Source of the DNA: Trichosphaerium sp. ATCC 40318 | Taxonomy: Eukaryota; Discosea; Flabellinia; Trichosidae | Direction of reading: 5' to 3' | DNA length: 64,000 nucleotides | Assembly (NCBI GenBank): GCA_038496445.1 | Contig: JALMLS010000057.1 | Span: 1 to 64,000, forward strand | In this document: positions 24,042 to 35,448 of the stretch, one piece after another | Position numbering within the stretch: position 1 is the stretch's first letter | Layout of the letters: each line of letters starts with the position of its first letter | The notes under the pieces: generated by a model | Told to the model about the DNA's origin: nothing | Database searches by the model: none | What the model saw: only the letters and a program-made list of their open reading frames with translations | Program-made: the position numbers and the translations under genes

Positions 24042-24238
24042 AATGTATGTACTTTAAACAAATACTTCCATTTTGCACATGTGTTCTAACGTGATGAGGT
24101 TTAACATGTAGTTTAGACCAACCAGATTCGAATAGAAACCAATATTGTACGCCAGAAAAGGAAACCACGTGTTGCTCCATTTTACATATTGTATTGCAAA
24201 GAATGTAGATTATACTACAGAGAAGTATACCCTTAAAT

Positions 24239-24843
24239 CTACGTATCTACCGTTCCTGGGTTGCGAAGAATCTCTCCTTCGTATGTTTTGAGTTGTTTCA
24301 TAAATCCATCATTTGGCTCTACAAACGGCCTCACGGTTCTAATGTGATCTATAGCTTGTTTTATATCGTAACCTTCAACATTCATCACGTATGCAATAAC
24401 TATAGTAGGTGCTCTACTTGCTCCAGCGCCACTAAAACCAGAATTAAAGAGTCACATTTTCATTGATTGAAAGTGCTAAAAACAGGTTTCAACGTATTTT
24501 GTTCTTCTTACATACCAATGAACTAAAACTCGTCCTTTGTTCTCTGGCGCTTCTGAAATGAAAATATTACACTCTTGAAAGTGTTCCCGGATGTTTGTCT
24601 TTTCATTATCCCAGAATGTAAGTACTTTGTACTTAAAACAGTCTACGATCGGAGGAAAAGGCATTGTATCGCATATCATCACAATATGGGTTATTTTATT
24701 TTTATCAAGCGCTTTTTTATCGTTAGCATCGCTTCTTGAGCCCTTTCAGTGCGTTAGAATGTGGTTTTAATGAAAAGAAATGTATGAATAGACAGAATTG
24801 TTTATGACGTACTAAAAACAGACCAAGGCAATACTTCATTCAT
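24239..24843 (-). CDS. Dual-specificity protein phosphatase
   Basis: Exons read KNKITHIVMICDTMPFPP, FKYKVLTFWDNEKTNIREHF, then after joining across GTATGT...TTTTAG the active-site loop LVHCGAGASRAPTIVIAYVM. This holds the CX5R signature (Cys-Gly-Ala-Gly-Ala-Ser-Arg) and the downstream helix. The general-acid Asp is probably the D in WDNEKT. The C-terminus is the usual AIDHIRTVRPFVEPNDGFMK helix pair. The first exon (from ATG 24843, MNEVLPW) is typical of the fold start, but its junction to GSRSDAN is not resolved. A small MAP-kinase-type or atypical DUSP. Confidence 0.82.
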
Positions 24844-25269
24844 TGCTTGTACGTGTGTTGTATTATTAACTTGTAATAAATAGGTGGCACAAAACCCCGA
24901 TTGTTCAGTGAACTACTTTAACAGCAATCATGTTTGACGTCTCTCGTAGATGACAACCCTCCTGATTGTACCATTATTCACGCTTCACGCGTGTTACTAG
25001 TTGCAACAACCATCGAGATATACAAACAGAAGTAAAGGAGAACAAAGAAAGACATGATAATTAAGAACTTTTTTTTTGCTTGAAACTTATTATTCTAATT
25101 GTTTTTTTCAAAGTAATATATTGGCTCCTGAACAGAAGGAAAAACTACGTTTAATATCCGTAGAGCGCCACCCAAGAAGCCGTAATGTGCACGCACAGAA
25201 GAAGAAAAAAAAGAGAAAACACAAGGCGAGAAAAAGAGATGAGAGAAAAATAGTAAAAATCAATTTTGT

Positions 25270-25946
25270 TTCTTTCATGATAACATACCCAACGCAGTGA
25301 CCCTTTTTATGTTCAGATTTAAGTGCCAACAATGCATCAATTTGGTCAATACCAGAGTTAACAGCAAGAGTCTTTGGGATAGCCAAGAGAGCATCTGCAA
25401 GGCATTCTACACCAAGACGTTTACGGCCTTCTACAGATGAAGCAAATTCATGCAAGAAAGCAGAACATGCCATTTCAAAAGCACCACCACCCCAAAAAAC
25501 CGGCGAGTCAGAATCGAGCGAGTACAGTTCACCGAACAGCGAAATAAAGAAACATTTCATTAAAAAAAACAACAAAATTGATTGATTTTGAAAATGTTCA
25601 AGAAAGAAGGCGTACAGGGACAACACATTTATCATCAATGGTGTTTTTAACAGCACGAAGACCATCACGGATAGCATCCTTAATTTGATAGATAGTATGC
25701 TTGTTAGGACCTAGAGAGAAAGTCAAAAAAAATCCTTTTAAATAAAATGCGAAAAAACCAGAATACTTCAAGCTTTGTACCTTTAATCAAGATACTGCAA
25801 GAGTTTGGATTTTTGACGTCCTTTACAAAAGTGTATTTAGCAATCCACTGTACATTACCAGCGTCTTTTACTAAATGTGACCTGGATTTGGGTGAATCTA
25901 ATAAACTAGCGCTTGATCTACCATCTAATAAGCATCTAAACTTCAT
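25270..25946 (-). pseudogene. cct6: Truncated CCT-zeta (TCP-1 zeta) chaperonin copy
   Basis: Exons read [49 protein letters not shown], and GGGAFEMACSAFLHEF through DALLAIPKTLAVNSGIDQID to GHCVGY. This is a clear match to about residues 350-460 of CCT subunit zeta. The N-terminal two thirds and the C-terminal part (the VWDNY...QILLVDE region) are absent, and other genes occupy the space. The intron between CVVP and GGGAFEM (donor at 25615) contains no AG dinucleotide at all; where the acceptor should be, the sequence is TTTTTTGGGG. Both truncation and the lost acceptor indicate a degenerate duplicate; the working gene should be elsewhere. Confidence 0.8.
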
Positions 25947-26074
25947 TGTGAGTACGATTTTAAACGCTGAAGGCGGTTGACACTAAAAAAACCGTTAAGA
26001 AACGATTTTTTGTTCTATTGTACGTCCAAATATGAGACCACGCTAAAATCGTTTAGTAGTAGTATCAAGATAAA

Positions 26075-27696
26075 CATGGAAACGCCAGTATTGAATAAAG
26101 TGGTTGTTATCCCTCATGATACGTCTACAGAGCCATACGAAGTAGAAATATGTATGGAAACCAAAATAATAGAGCACGTGAACACTACACGGTCCAAAAA
26201 AACCTGACTGTCCAAAACAGCATTTGTGAAGCACTTGATTGTGACATGTTAGTGGAACTAAGCGATGACAACGTACATTGAATTATACGAAGTACAAGCA
26301 GAAAGTTGACATTTGTTTACTTAGACACCCTTCGAGATATATGCAAACATGAGGCTCAATGAGATACCAGAAGATGATGCCACCAGATCTGCTCCTATCA
26401 ATAAGAGAGGTCAGCAATAGAAAATGCACAATGGTTTTTTTTTAATCATACTTTACTTGTCACTACTACCTTTCTACTAAGCTTTAAACTCCAGCAACTG
26501 CCTACTTGAATACATTTACAACCGACAAAACAGATGTTAGAGGCAACGCGTTGTTAACAAGATTAGATTACGACAATAAGTAAGATGGTGGGGGTTTTTT
26601 TGAGTTAACAATTTGTTTAGTACGCCGGATGATTTTACACTTTCTGACATGTCTAATGTTCCTTGCCGTCCTGACTTTCTTGAACAAACTACGTTATTAC
26701 TAAAAGGCTGTCCAGGTATCTATGGATTAGATTGGCCCAAGGAAGTAAGTACACCTAAGGCTCTATTGAACATGTGGTGTCAAAAAACAAAAGCTAAATG
26801 CAGCTTTGTTATTGATCCTAGTACTGCTTCAAAACCTCCTTCTTTTCGATACACCTGTACTATAAAAAGTGGAAAAGGTTCAATATTAGTTTCCCAAAAG
26901 CCCGAACCTACGTACAGTACTAAAAAGATGGCACAACACAACGCAGCATTAGCAGTTTTGAGGTACAAGTGTTTTAGTTTGAAACCTAATAAAGTTGTTT
27001 TAATTAAAAGTAGGGTGATATTTCATCTTGATGAACAACCACAAGGCTTGGATGATTCTCCACGTGTAGAAGAGATTAAGAATGTTCCTCTTCTTCCTGA
27101 GCAACAAATAAAGGAATTTCTGACGGACATATCCAATGCATTAACTCAAAGACAGACAGGGAACATTAAAGCAGCTTTAAAAATGCTGAACATTGTACGA
27201 AAATTCTTGTTTGTTTTGCAACAGACCAGTAAAACTGAATAGGTGGAATCCAAGGTGTACACCCTACGGAAACACCTAAAGTCTGATAAACAAAACATAA
27301 ACATAGAATTATTATCACGTGTCGAGAAGATTATGAATGAGATGTGGGTTGAGAAGGCAGATATTTTTTTCGAGAAAGAAGATGATACAAAAGCAAAACA
27401 GTACTGCCAAAAGGTACAACTTTGCCCCTATACTTCGCTGTGTAAACTGTTTGTTTCTTTAGGCATTAGATAAACTAGAGAAGGGTGATAATGAATACTT
27501 GAGAGCAACACTGATTATGGCTCAATGTCACTTGAGATTCGGGAGTACCGAAAAAGCTTCTAAGTTTCTAGCTGTTGCAAAGAATCTGGACAGGAAGAAT
27601 AAACAAGTAAAGGATCTAGAAGAGAAAATAAGAGCAAGAATACATAAGGATAAAAAGCACGTGTCACTACCAGGTTTGCGCGGTATTTTTTCGTAG
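26075..27696 (+). CDS. Double-stranded RNA-binding domain protein with TPR-like tail
   Basis: From METPVLNKVVVIPHD, several small exons lead to a long exon at about 26620. It encodes a dsRBD-like domain: TPKALLNMWCQKTKAKCSFV, PSFRYTCTIKSG, and YSTKKMAQHNAALAVLRYK, with the KKMAxxxAAxxxL helix that contacts RNA. A C-terminal helical part (about 27080-27690) resembles TPR repeats (AKQYCQKALDKLEKGDNEYL; LRFGSTEKASKFLAVAKNLD). The TAG at 27240 is not a premature stop: a 48-nt GTACGA...GAATAG intron removes it in phase. It could act in RNA silencing, RNA processing or stress response; nothing in the context decides. Confidence 0.75.
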
Positions 27697-28121
27697 AAAG
27701 AAATTATAGAGATTGTTCAATTGCAAAATAAATAAATCACATACACTTCCAATTGAGATCTCTTATCCAGATGTTTTGCCCACTAAGTAGTACATAATAA
27801 GAAAACAAACAAATGCAGCGTGCACGTGATGCAACTCCTCCAAAAATAGTATTTTATTGCCGCAAACTATTGTTAACAACAAGTGTTGTCAATACATTAG
27901 TACCAGTATACCGAGAAATCAAGTTCTGTTACACTTTAGTATTTTTTCTTTCTGTTTTGAACTGACAAGTTCTGAAAGCAAATGTTTAACAATATCATGT
28001 GGTACTTATAAAAAAAACGTGGTTTGTGGGTTTGTACAACTTTATTATGTTACAAGAACACGGTGGCCAGAAATGAAAAAGAAAAAAACAAATAGGAGCC
28101 ATAAAAATGGGTTTAGCCTCC

Positions 28122-31100
28122 TTATGTTTTCATGCTTAATGATTTCTTTGATGTATTCTTAGACAAACGTCTAGATGATTTCGCTTCTTTCAACGACCTA
28201 CGTGACATTTTCTTGTCCCTCTTCGATTGTCTCTTGTTCGTCTCGCCACCACCCTTACTACTAACATCATCCAAGTCAAGCTTGAACTGCTCAATCAACC
28301 TAAACAACAAAAAACGTCAACAAAAGTCTCCAAGCTCGAGTTCTCTTCTGGTTTTTTGAAGAAAAAAGCAAACTAAGAAATAGCGCTTTTCTTCGCCTTA
28401 AAAGATCTCACGTACGTTCTTATCTTTCTGTGTGCTTTATCTAATTGCTCATACTCACTTGCTGCCTTATCAAAGTTACGCATAAACTCCTCTAAAGTAC
28501 CCAAGTAACTTTCCATACGGTGACAAGGTTCTTCAAGTATTTGAAGAATATCCTTCTCTCCACCACCGCTAGTCTCATACTCCTTAACAAAAATATCAGC
28601 ATCAACAGCAAAAAAACCCTCTCCCTCATCGCCAAAGGAGAAGGAAAAATTATTTCAAGGCGTACCTTGACAGCCATGTCAAATAAATTCTTTGTATCCT
28701 TAATATCCTTAAAAAGAGATACAGGATCTTGTTTATGAAAGTTAACCAAATAGTGCTTATATAATTTGAAGAAACCACCGTTAGCTTGAGCAAGGAATAC
28801 ATCTGATACTTCTTCAGAAGTATCCCATGTGCTAAGTTTTTGTTGAAGAGTAGGAAGAAAGCTTTCAGCGTGACACTTTGCAAGTGTTTCAACATTTGCA
28901 AAGATAACAATAATATCCGTTAAGTTGACGACTTGCTGAGAGTTAGGCAGCTTTGTAAATGTGCGCAGCCGTTGTACAAACTAAATAGAATTATAAGCAT
29001 AAAAAAGAAAATCTATAGCGAAACGAGAGGAAGAAATTGGAGCCCAAACGTACACCTGATACGAATTGTAAGTTGGCAACATAATTTTGCTCTTTTTGAA
29101 CAAGTTCCTCCATAATATGCTTTCTAATATGCGCTTTCTTAGCTGCAGTCTCTTCTACAGTATCTATAGTTGCAGCTAAACAATGTAATATTAGTATTAT
29201 TTTCATTGAGTTGGATCTATAACGCACCTTCAACTTCTTGTACACCGCCTTGCATCAAAGACTCATAAGTCTTTTTACGTTGTTCTTCAATAGCATTGAA
29301 CCAATTTGAGATAATTACTGGTTTTGGCGCATACACCAAGAGCTGTCCTGTAGGTGTCGTAATGACAATATGCTCTACTTCCTTTTCGACACCTAAAAAG
29401 TGGATCAGAGACGCAAACAAAAAAAAAAGACAAAAATAAAGAAAAAGAAAAAGACTTTAGCTTACCTTTCGTCAATTGGATTGCTGCTAAATTCACTGTG
29501 CCTTCAACCTTATACTTCTTCTTTCTCTTTTGCGCCTCTTTACTGTCTTTCGCAAACAACAGTTGATCATTAAGAAGCCAAACTGCACATACATGCGGTT
29601 TTGGTTTTCCCTTTTTTACAACACTTATTGATAGTACACCTTCTTTTACAAAGTAACGTCCTGGTTCATCCAAGTTCTATACAATAAGAATTTAGTTTGA
29701 TAATTAACACTAACTGTTGAGTAATTTATCTTACCGTTTGTAGTCCTTCCAGGCGCTCTGAAAGCTCCTTGAGTTTTCCAGCACTTTCAGCTCCCTTTTT
29801 AGATTTGTTAATGTAATTAGCAAAAACCTCCATCTTTGAGTGAGCTGTCTTGAGGTTGTTGTAATCATCATGAATGGCTGGTGTGTTTTTAATCAAATCC
29901 TGATAATAACATATTAGAATCAAACCAAAACAACAACTGATAAAAGCCAAAGAAAACCCCAGCACAATTGCGCTGTTGCCAACGACGCGGGCTTATATAG
30001 GAAAAAAAGACGTACAGCGAGTAACATGACGTAACGTGGAATACGTTGAACAGGCATGATCAAGTAAGAATTTAAAAACAACCCTTTGAGTAATGGTGTG
30101 CCTTCTTTTTCCTAATAACAAAGTAAGCATCACACATCTTTTTTTTTCAACAGATAACAGTACCTTCAAAAACGAAGCAAATTTTTTGTGGTCCTTCTTA
30201 CGCTTTTCTAGCGTAGCCAAGGCAGTATCGAAATTATTTACATAGTACGTGTACAGTTTGATAAATCGCGTCTAAAATAATCAGACATATCCTTAAACTC
30301 CAAAAAAGAAAATGAAAATATCCCAAAAAAAATAAAAATTGTTCAAAATAAAAATCAAACGTCACGTACACTCTCGGCAAAGATATCACCTATTTTTGCA
30401 TCATCGTTCCACGATGCAACACGCTCAGTAATGGCCACTATTAAACCTTCATGGCACTTTAATATAACTTGCCAGTTACTAAAAATATCCAAGATGTCTT
30501 GTAGTCCTAGTAGCGCCTTTTCTTTGAGTTTTAGATCAGATTCACGCAAAGGTTGTACAAACTCCTATTCTCCAAATTAATATACCACCGCTTAACTCTA
30601 AATATATTTGACTTACTTCATAAATAAGCTTAAGCGACTCCATGTACGATTTTTCTGTAGCAAGAATTTCACCTGCAATACGCTTTCTAATTACAGATTA
30701 ACATAAAATAAAATTCAATTAAAAATTGCAAGTAAAAACGGAAGAAATATCCATAATTAAACAAGGAATATCCACATTCTATCCATAAAACAAAACCTAA
30801 AATTACCTCTGTGCGCGCTGTTTATCAGTGATAGGAACAGCTTCCACTCCAACAGCATGTGCTCTAGTTCTTGTGTGCGTTCCATCTGGTTGTTGAGCAG
30901 CAGGCAGGCCAGGTAATACTGTATTTTTGTAGTAATCGAGAAACCACGTGTGGTAGTTCTCCTCAGCAAATTCAAATGAATTGTCAGTGCAATACTGTCT
31001 GTAGTATGGTCTATAGTATTCGTAATACGCCTGTTGATCATACTGGTCCGCACTCGCAGCAGGTTCTGTACCAGGCGCTGCGGTAGGTGCTGTAGTTGCT

Positions 31101-31741
31101 GCGGGTACAGTCTGTGTAGACTGTACTGGTTGTGTTTCTACTGGTGCTGGCTGCTCTGCGAGCGGAGGCGGTGTTTGAGTTATAGGCGGTGGCGTTTGCA
31201 TGACTGAAGGTGGTGTTTGAGTGGCTATTGGCGGTGGTGTTTGCGAGATTGGAGGCGGCGTGTGGGTAGCTATTGGTGGCAGCGTATGAGCAGCTATTGG
31301 TGCAGGCGTTGGAGTAGCGACCGGCGCCGGCTGAGGAACCTACACATACATGAGTCGATTGATATAATAGAACCATCATACTTGAGCCTGTTCACGCGCT
31401 GCAGCGGCCTCAGCTTGTACAAGCGCTTGATATTTTACAAGCTCCGCATTTTGTTCTTGATAGTACTGATAATATTGTACGTATTGAGGATCGCTTGGAT
31501 CCATCTGTTGTAATTGCAGTGTCACTTCAGTGACTTGCTGCTGGTAGTACTGTTGACAGTATAGATTGTAATTTGGGTCATTTGGATCCCATTGATTCCC
31601 ATCCTTTGAAGGAAGTCAGTCAGGATTTATTGCAAAACTGGATAAATTCAAAATAAATGCCAGAAAAAAACAATTCGTAAAGATTGAACCGTATCAAAAA
31701 CCATTAAATTGCTGGCGTACCGTTTGGGTGTTTTCTGCCAT
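28122..31741 (-). CDS. Rho guanine nucleotide exchange factor with DH-PH-DH layout
   Basis: From ATG 31741 (MAENTQT), about 14 exons encode: a Gln/Tyr-rich region (WDPNDPNYNLYCQQYYQQQ); a Pro/Thr-rich linker; a first DH domain (KSYMESLKLIYEEFVQPL, ILKCHEGLIVAITERVASW, FIKLYTYYVNNFD); a PH domain (RYFVKEGVLSISVV, VCAVWLLNDQLLFAKD, WFNAIEEQRKKT); a second DH-like domain (EELVQKEQNYVANLQFVSG, CHAESFLPTLQQKL, GGFFKLYKHYLVNFHKQD); and a Lys/Arg/Ser-rich tail. DH domains load GTP onto Rho/Rac proteins; PH domains bind phosphoinositides. Having a second DH after the PH is unusual. The domains are in one frame-consistent series on one strand, with no intervening start-like exon. Confidence 0.85.
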
Positions 31742-32227
31742 TTTTGTTTAATTGGCACTATTGCACAAGAATTACGATGATCAGTATTGACAGCGACGAC
31801 AATAGGCCGCCGTAGTAACGTACGTTGCTTTACTTTTGATGTATAAAACGCGAAGAGAGTATATTTGGTGTTCGTTTCACCACTGATGCCAAATGTATCG
31901 TGTGCACAGTCTATACTTGGTGCTGATCTGTTAAGTTGCTCCAAAGTTGCTGTAATTAATCGTAAGTAAGGATTCTTTGACTATAGCGCGCATTTTAGTT
32001 CAAACAGTGCAGTTTTAACGACGAACAGCACATTAGGGAGATCCCGTGAAAAAAGCCCAAAACAGCATCAAAAATTGAACCCAACGTACGTCTTGATGCC
32101 TTGGTTATATTGCAACAATCAATACAAAGTAAACACCTAAACTATTTTATGGTCAGCAAAGTAGGGTTACGAAAAAGGAGTTAGGGCGTTGAAACGCCAT
32201 TCTCCATGTGTGCTTGCCTTTTTCTCT
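31742..32227. other. Bidirectional promoter region
   Basis: Spacer between the divergent RhoGEF and C2-protein genes. A 98-codon minus-strand frame (from about 31944) overlaps the RhoGEF start; it has no recognisable domain and I treat it as untranslated leader. Confidence 0.4.
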
Positions 32228-33633
32228 ATGTCGGAGCTTAAATACCAAATGACGCCATTTGACTTAGCTGCTTTTTGGTAACTTGTTGCGAGCACTCTGT
32301 TTCAGTGACTCCGGGCCTGTTTGCAGTGTAGACGCATAAAGTTGGATAATATTATGGAGAAAGATACACTTATCCATTCCGAAAGCACTGATGGTACAAG
32401 GGCGTGTAATAGTACTATCATGTAGCTTATTAGCGTAGAGGAAGAGTGGAAAGCCAATTTTCACAAGTACAAGCATCGGGCTGCTTTATTCGCTTTAGCG
32501 ATAGTCTCGTATGCTATTGGTGCAACGTCAATTCCGTTTGGCTTCTTTATTTTTCTGGCTATCGTAGCTTTGTACGCAGTATACTCGTGTTGCATTACAT
32601 AATCATTTGTATGCTTACTGTTCCATGTAGAGCGCTGTTTATACGTAGACAAGACCAACTCACTTCAAAGATCGAAACAGCAGTAGAACCAATGTGGGTT
32701 AAAGCAATGGACAAAGTGCGCGACGCCAAAAGAAAGCATGAAACGTGTTATTTTATTCTCAAATTATATCGCTTACCACGCATTAGATCGATATGGGCAA
32801 TGACCAAATCAACGCAATATTCCAAAGTATCCTCAAAGAAGAAGCGAAGGGTGCAACCACCAACACTGAAGAAACAAGCCACAAACATCACAAAAAAAGT
32901 AGCACTAGTTCTTCATCACACAGCACCTCTGGGAGTCACAAAAAGCATAGTCACAAGCACAAGAAAAAGGAGAAGCCTGTTCCTAGACCAAAACCTTCTG
33001 GAATCATTAAGGTACAGCTCAACCATCGATCTTTGTATTTTTTTTCTAGCTTCAAATATTAAAACTAACTGAACACCAAGATAACGCTCCTCCACGCAGA
33101 AGATCTTAAAGTGGCAGATATGACACGTTCTGATCCTTATGTACGTGTTATGATGCATATGTTTATCGGTTGCTGATACAGTAATAGGTCATTATGAGCT
33201 TTCAAGGAGATGAGCAGAAATCTGAAGTATACAAGAGGAAGTTGACTTTTGACTTTAAGAAAGATGAACCATTTGCATTTGATGTAAGTCCTGAAAATGA
33301 AGATTATAATTTGGAATTCAAAGTAAAGGATTGGGATGCTATGGGAAAGCATGATAACCTAGGATCGTACGTGTTTGTTTTCTTCTGTTTACCCGATTTT
33401 ATTTTCAGTTTTCTGTGTTTTTTGGCAGTGTTTAACTTAATTTCCTTAGCGCTTCACTTGATATGACAGCCTTGGTAAACTCTCTTGGTCACTCTCAAGA
33501 GGTTGCTATAACACTAGAGAATGTAAAGAAGGGTGTTTTAACCGTGAATATCGAGTATATTCCTGATAGTGTACAAAAAAAACCAGCCTCAGAATCAAGC
33601 GGTTTGAGGAAGAGGACAAAAAGTAGTAAATAG
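32228..33633 (+). CDS. C2-domain protein with a predicted membrane hairpin
   Basis: The secure part starts at MGNDQINAIFQS (32793): a His/Lys/Ser-rich linker (SHKHHKKSSTSSSSHS) and a C2 domain with the calcium-binding loop pattern LHAEDLKVADMTRSDPYV and the second loop KDWDAMGKHDN, ending in a basic tail. Upstream exons in the same orientation read LISVEEEWKANFHKYKHRAA then LFALAIVSYAIGATSIPFG and FFIFLAIVAL, two adjacent hydrophobic spans, then RRQDQLTSKIETAVEPMWVK. They can be joined in frame (phase 0 at ATGGACAAA) to the C2 part, with ATG 32228 as start. This would be a hairpin-anchored C2 protein, like tricalbin-type membrane tethers without the SMP domain. If the upstream exons do not join, the C2 gene starts at 32793. 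Confidence 0.65.
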
Positions 33634-33946
33634 CTACAAGGCTGTTACATAAAAATTTTTACCTAAACACGCAACGCGCAAGATATTGCTAGTGTCACAA
33701 ATCCGTTTATTTGGGAAGTTCCCAAAAAAAGGGGTCAGACGTCAAAAGTTTTGCTCTTCCTCTCCTTTCGTTTGTACTTCTTAGTACGAGCCAACCGTTG
33801 GCCGAAAAAAGATTTATATTTAGCTACAAGACAGGCACTTACGCGTTCATATTAGTTGATCGTTTCGTTGTTTTTTTTTTTTACAGTTGGTAGGTAGTGT
33901 ACAAGAGAATTCTAAATCCACAATCTTGTGCTTCTTATTTTTTTTT
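33634..33946. other. Convergent intergenic spacer
   Basis: About 310 bases between stop codons of two convergent genes, T-rich on the plus strand. Nothing else seen. Confidence 0.5.
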
Positions 33947-35215
33947 CTATGTTTTCTTTCCTCTTAGTTGGTCTGTGAGCCACGAGAGGCCTTCACTTAA
34001 ACCTAGTACGTGCGTTCAGTAACGCAACGTAGCTTTAGGAATAAAAACACTTACCATCACCTGTAAGTCCGCACGTGTGCTGAACGTAACACGGCTTTTT
34101 TCTACCAAGGATACCCAAATCAAGGCCGTCACTAGCACGTGATAAACGTTAGAATTCCAATGTGCCTATCACTATTCGCGTACGTGATTTCTTCTAATTC
34201 TAAATGCGAGCCAACATCGCTCTTATTTGCAAGGACAAGAAGATGAGCGCCTGAAAAATATCAGGAGCTGTTTTATTGCGCCAAACCAAATAAATACCTT
34301 TGAGTTCATTCTCAGCCAATAACCTGTGAAGCTCTACCCTAGACTCTTCCAAACGCGAGCGATCGCTTCCATCCAATACCCATATGATAGCGTCTGTGCC
34401 CATAAAATAGCAGTGCTATGTTAAGGAAAAAAGGAAAACGAAAAAAGGGTGCTAGTTATTTCAAATAAATTATCGCAATCTCAAAAGGGATACTGTCTCC
34501 ACCTATTTCAAAAAGTTAGCTCCTTGAAGTATGAACGAGAAAAAACCCTCAAAGATTAAGCTAATACAAATACTGCAATTCTTTATAAAAATAAAGGGCG
34601 TACAAGGGTCGTATTTTGTCCTACAAGCAAAAGAAGTTAGATAATTTTTTTTTGCACTTTCGGAGGTTTGTACCTGGCCACCAACATCCCATACTGTGAG
34701 AGAAAGTGAATTGAACTTTACTTTTTCAACATTGAAACCAACCTACAAAAGCGCAAAAAAACTCAGCGAAGAAAATAAAAAATCAGTGAACTACCGCTTC
34801 AAAACACGTTTTTTTTATATTCATAATTATCTCCTGCATTATCACGTACTGTTGGTATCGTTTCTGTGTAATCGCGTAACTTCATTCTGTACAAAATAGC
34901 TATGAAAATTTCTTAGCTGTTTTACACCAATAGGGATAATAGAGAATGACATGTATCCATTGTTTTTTGCTTTTCGAGCGCAAAGTATGATTTGTTTGTT
35001 TTTTGTTTTTCTCGCCAATACGTACTTGTTTTGCCTGTTTATTGGTTAGAATAATACGTCAGCGCTAGCCCGAAAACGTACCGCTATTATCAAGACCAAG
35101 CATAAGAACTCTAACCTGAAAAAAAGGGTAAACAAAGTAGGATGGCTCATTGAGGAAAGTAATAATTACATACAGCCTCTTTTGATTTGAACAATTTTTT
35201 CCATGCGCCACCCAT
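33947..35215 (-). CDS. Arf-family small GTPase (Arf-like)
   Basis: Ten short exons from ATG 35215 encode MGGAWKKLFKSKEA (Gly2 for N-myristoylation), VRVLMLGLDNSGKTTILYRM (P-loop), YTETIPT, VGFNVEKVKFNSL, WDVGGQ (switch II), DKIRPLW, MGTDAIIWVLDGSDRSRLEE, LLVLANKSD (base-specificity motif), VQHTCGLTGDGLSEGLSWLT and LRGKKT-stop. All G-box motifs of a functional GTPase are present. The P-loop Gly-Lys-Thr-Thr is split over three exons, with a 9-nt microexon at 35026-35034. The junction after DKIRPLW is problematic: see findings. It should cycle between cytosol and membranes and recruit trafficking effectors. Confidence 0.88.
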
Positions 35216-35448
35216 CTGTGTATTATTTATTGCTTCTAACGGAAAAAGTGATATAATGTAGTTCACATATTCTTTGACCCATTGTTTTTCCACCAAATCA
35301 TATCACAATAGCATGGTATAATATCGTAGATAACGTAGGGCTACTTTATAATTTCTTTTAAACTGTGCTATCGAATTTACCGGCCAAAATCCTTCAAAAT
35401 ACTTGACTAGTTGGTAGAGAAAACATAACTCATCGCATTTGAAGTACA
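35216..35448. other. Bidirectional spacer between Arf-like and PH-protein genes
   Basis: Short AT-rich spacer; promoter signals not identifiable by eye. Confidence 0.4.

Noticed and set aside
27240-27242. In-frame TAG splitting the dsRNA-binding protein
   Set aside because: A GTACGA...GAATAG intron of 48 nt removes it in phase 0, so it is not a premature stop.
31648-31944. 98-codon minus-strand frame over the RhoGEF start
   Set aside because: No domain, and it overlaps the convincing first exon and promoter; likely untranslated leader.
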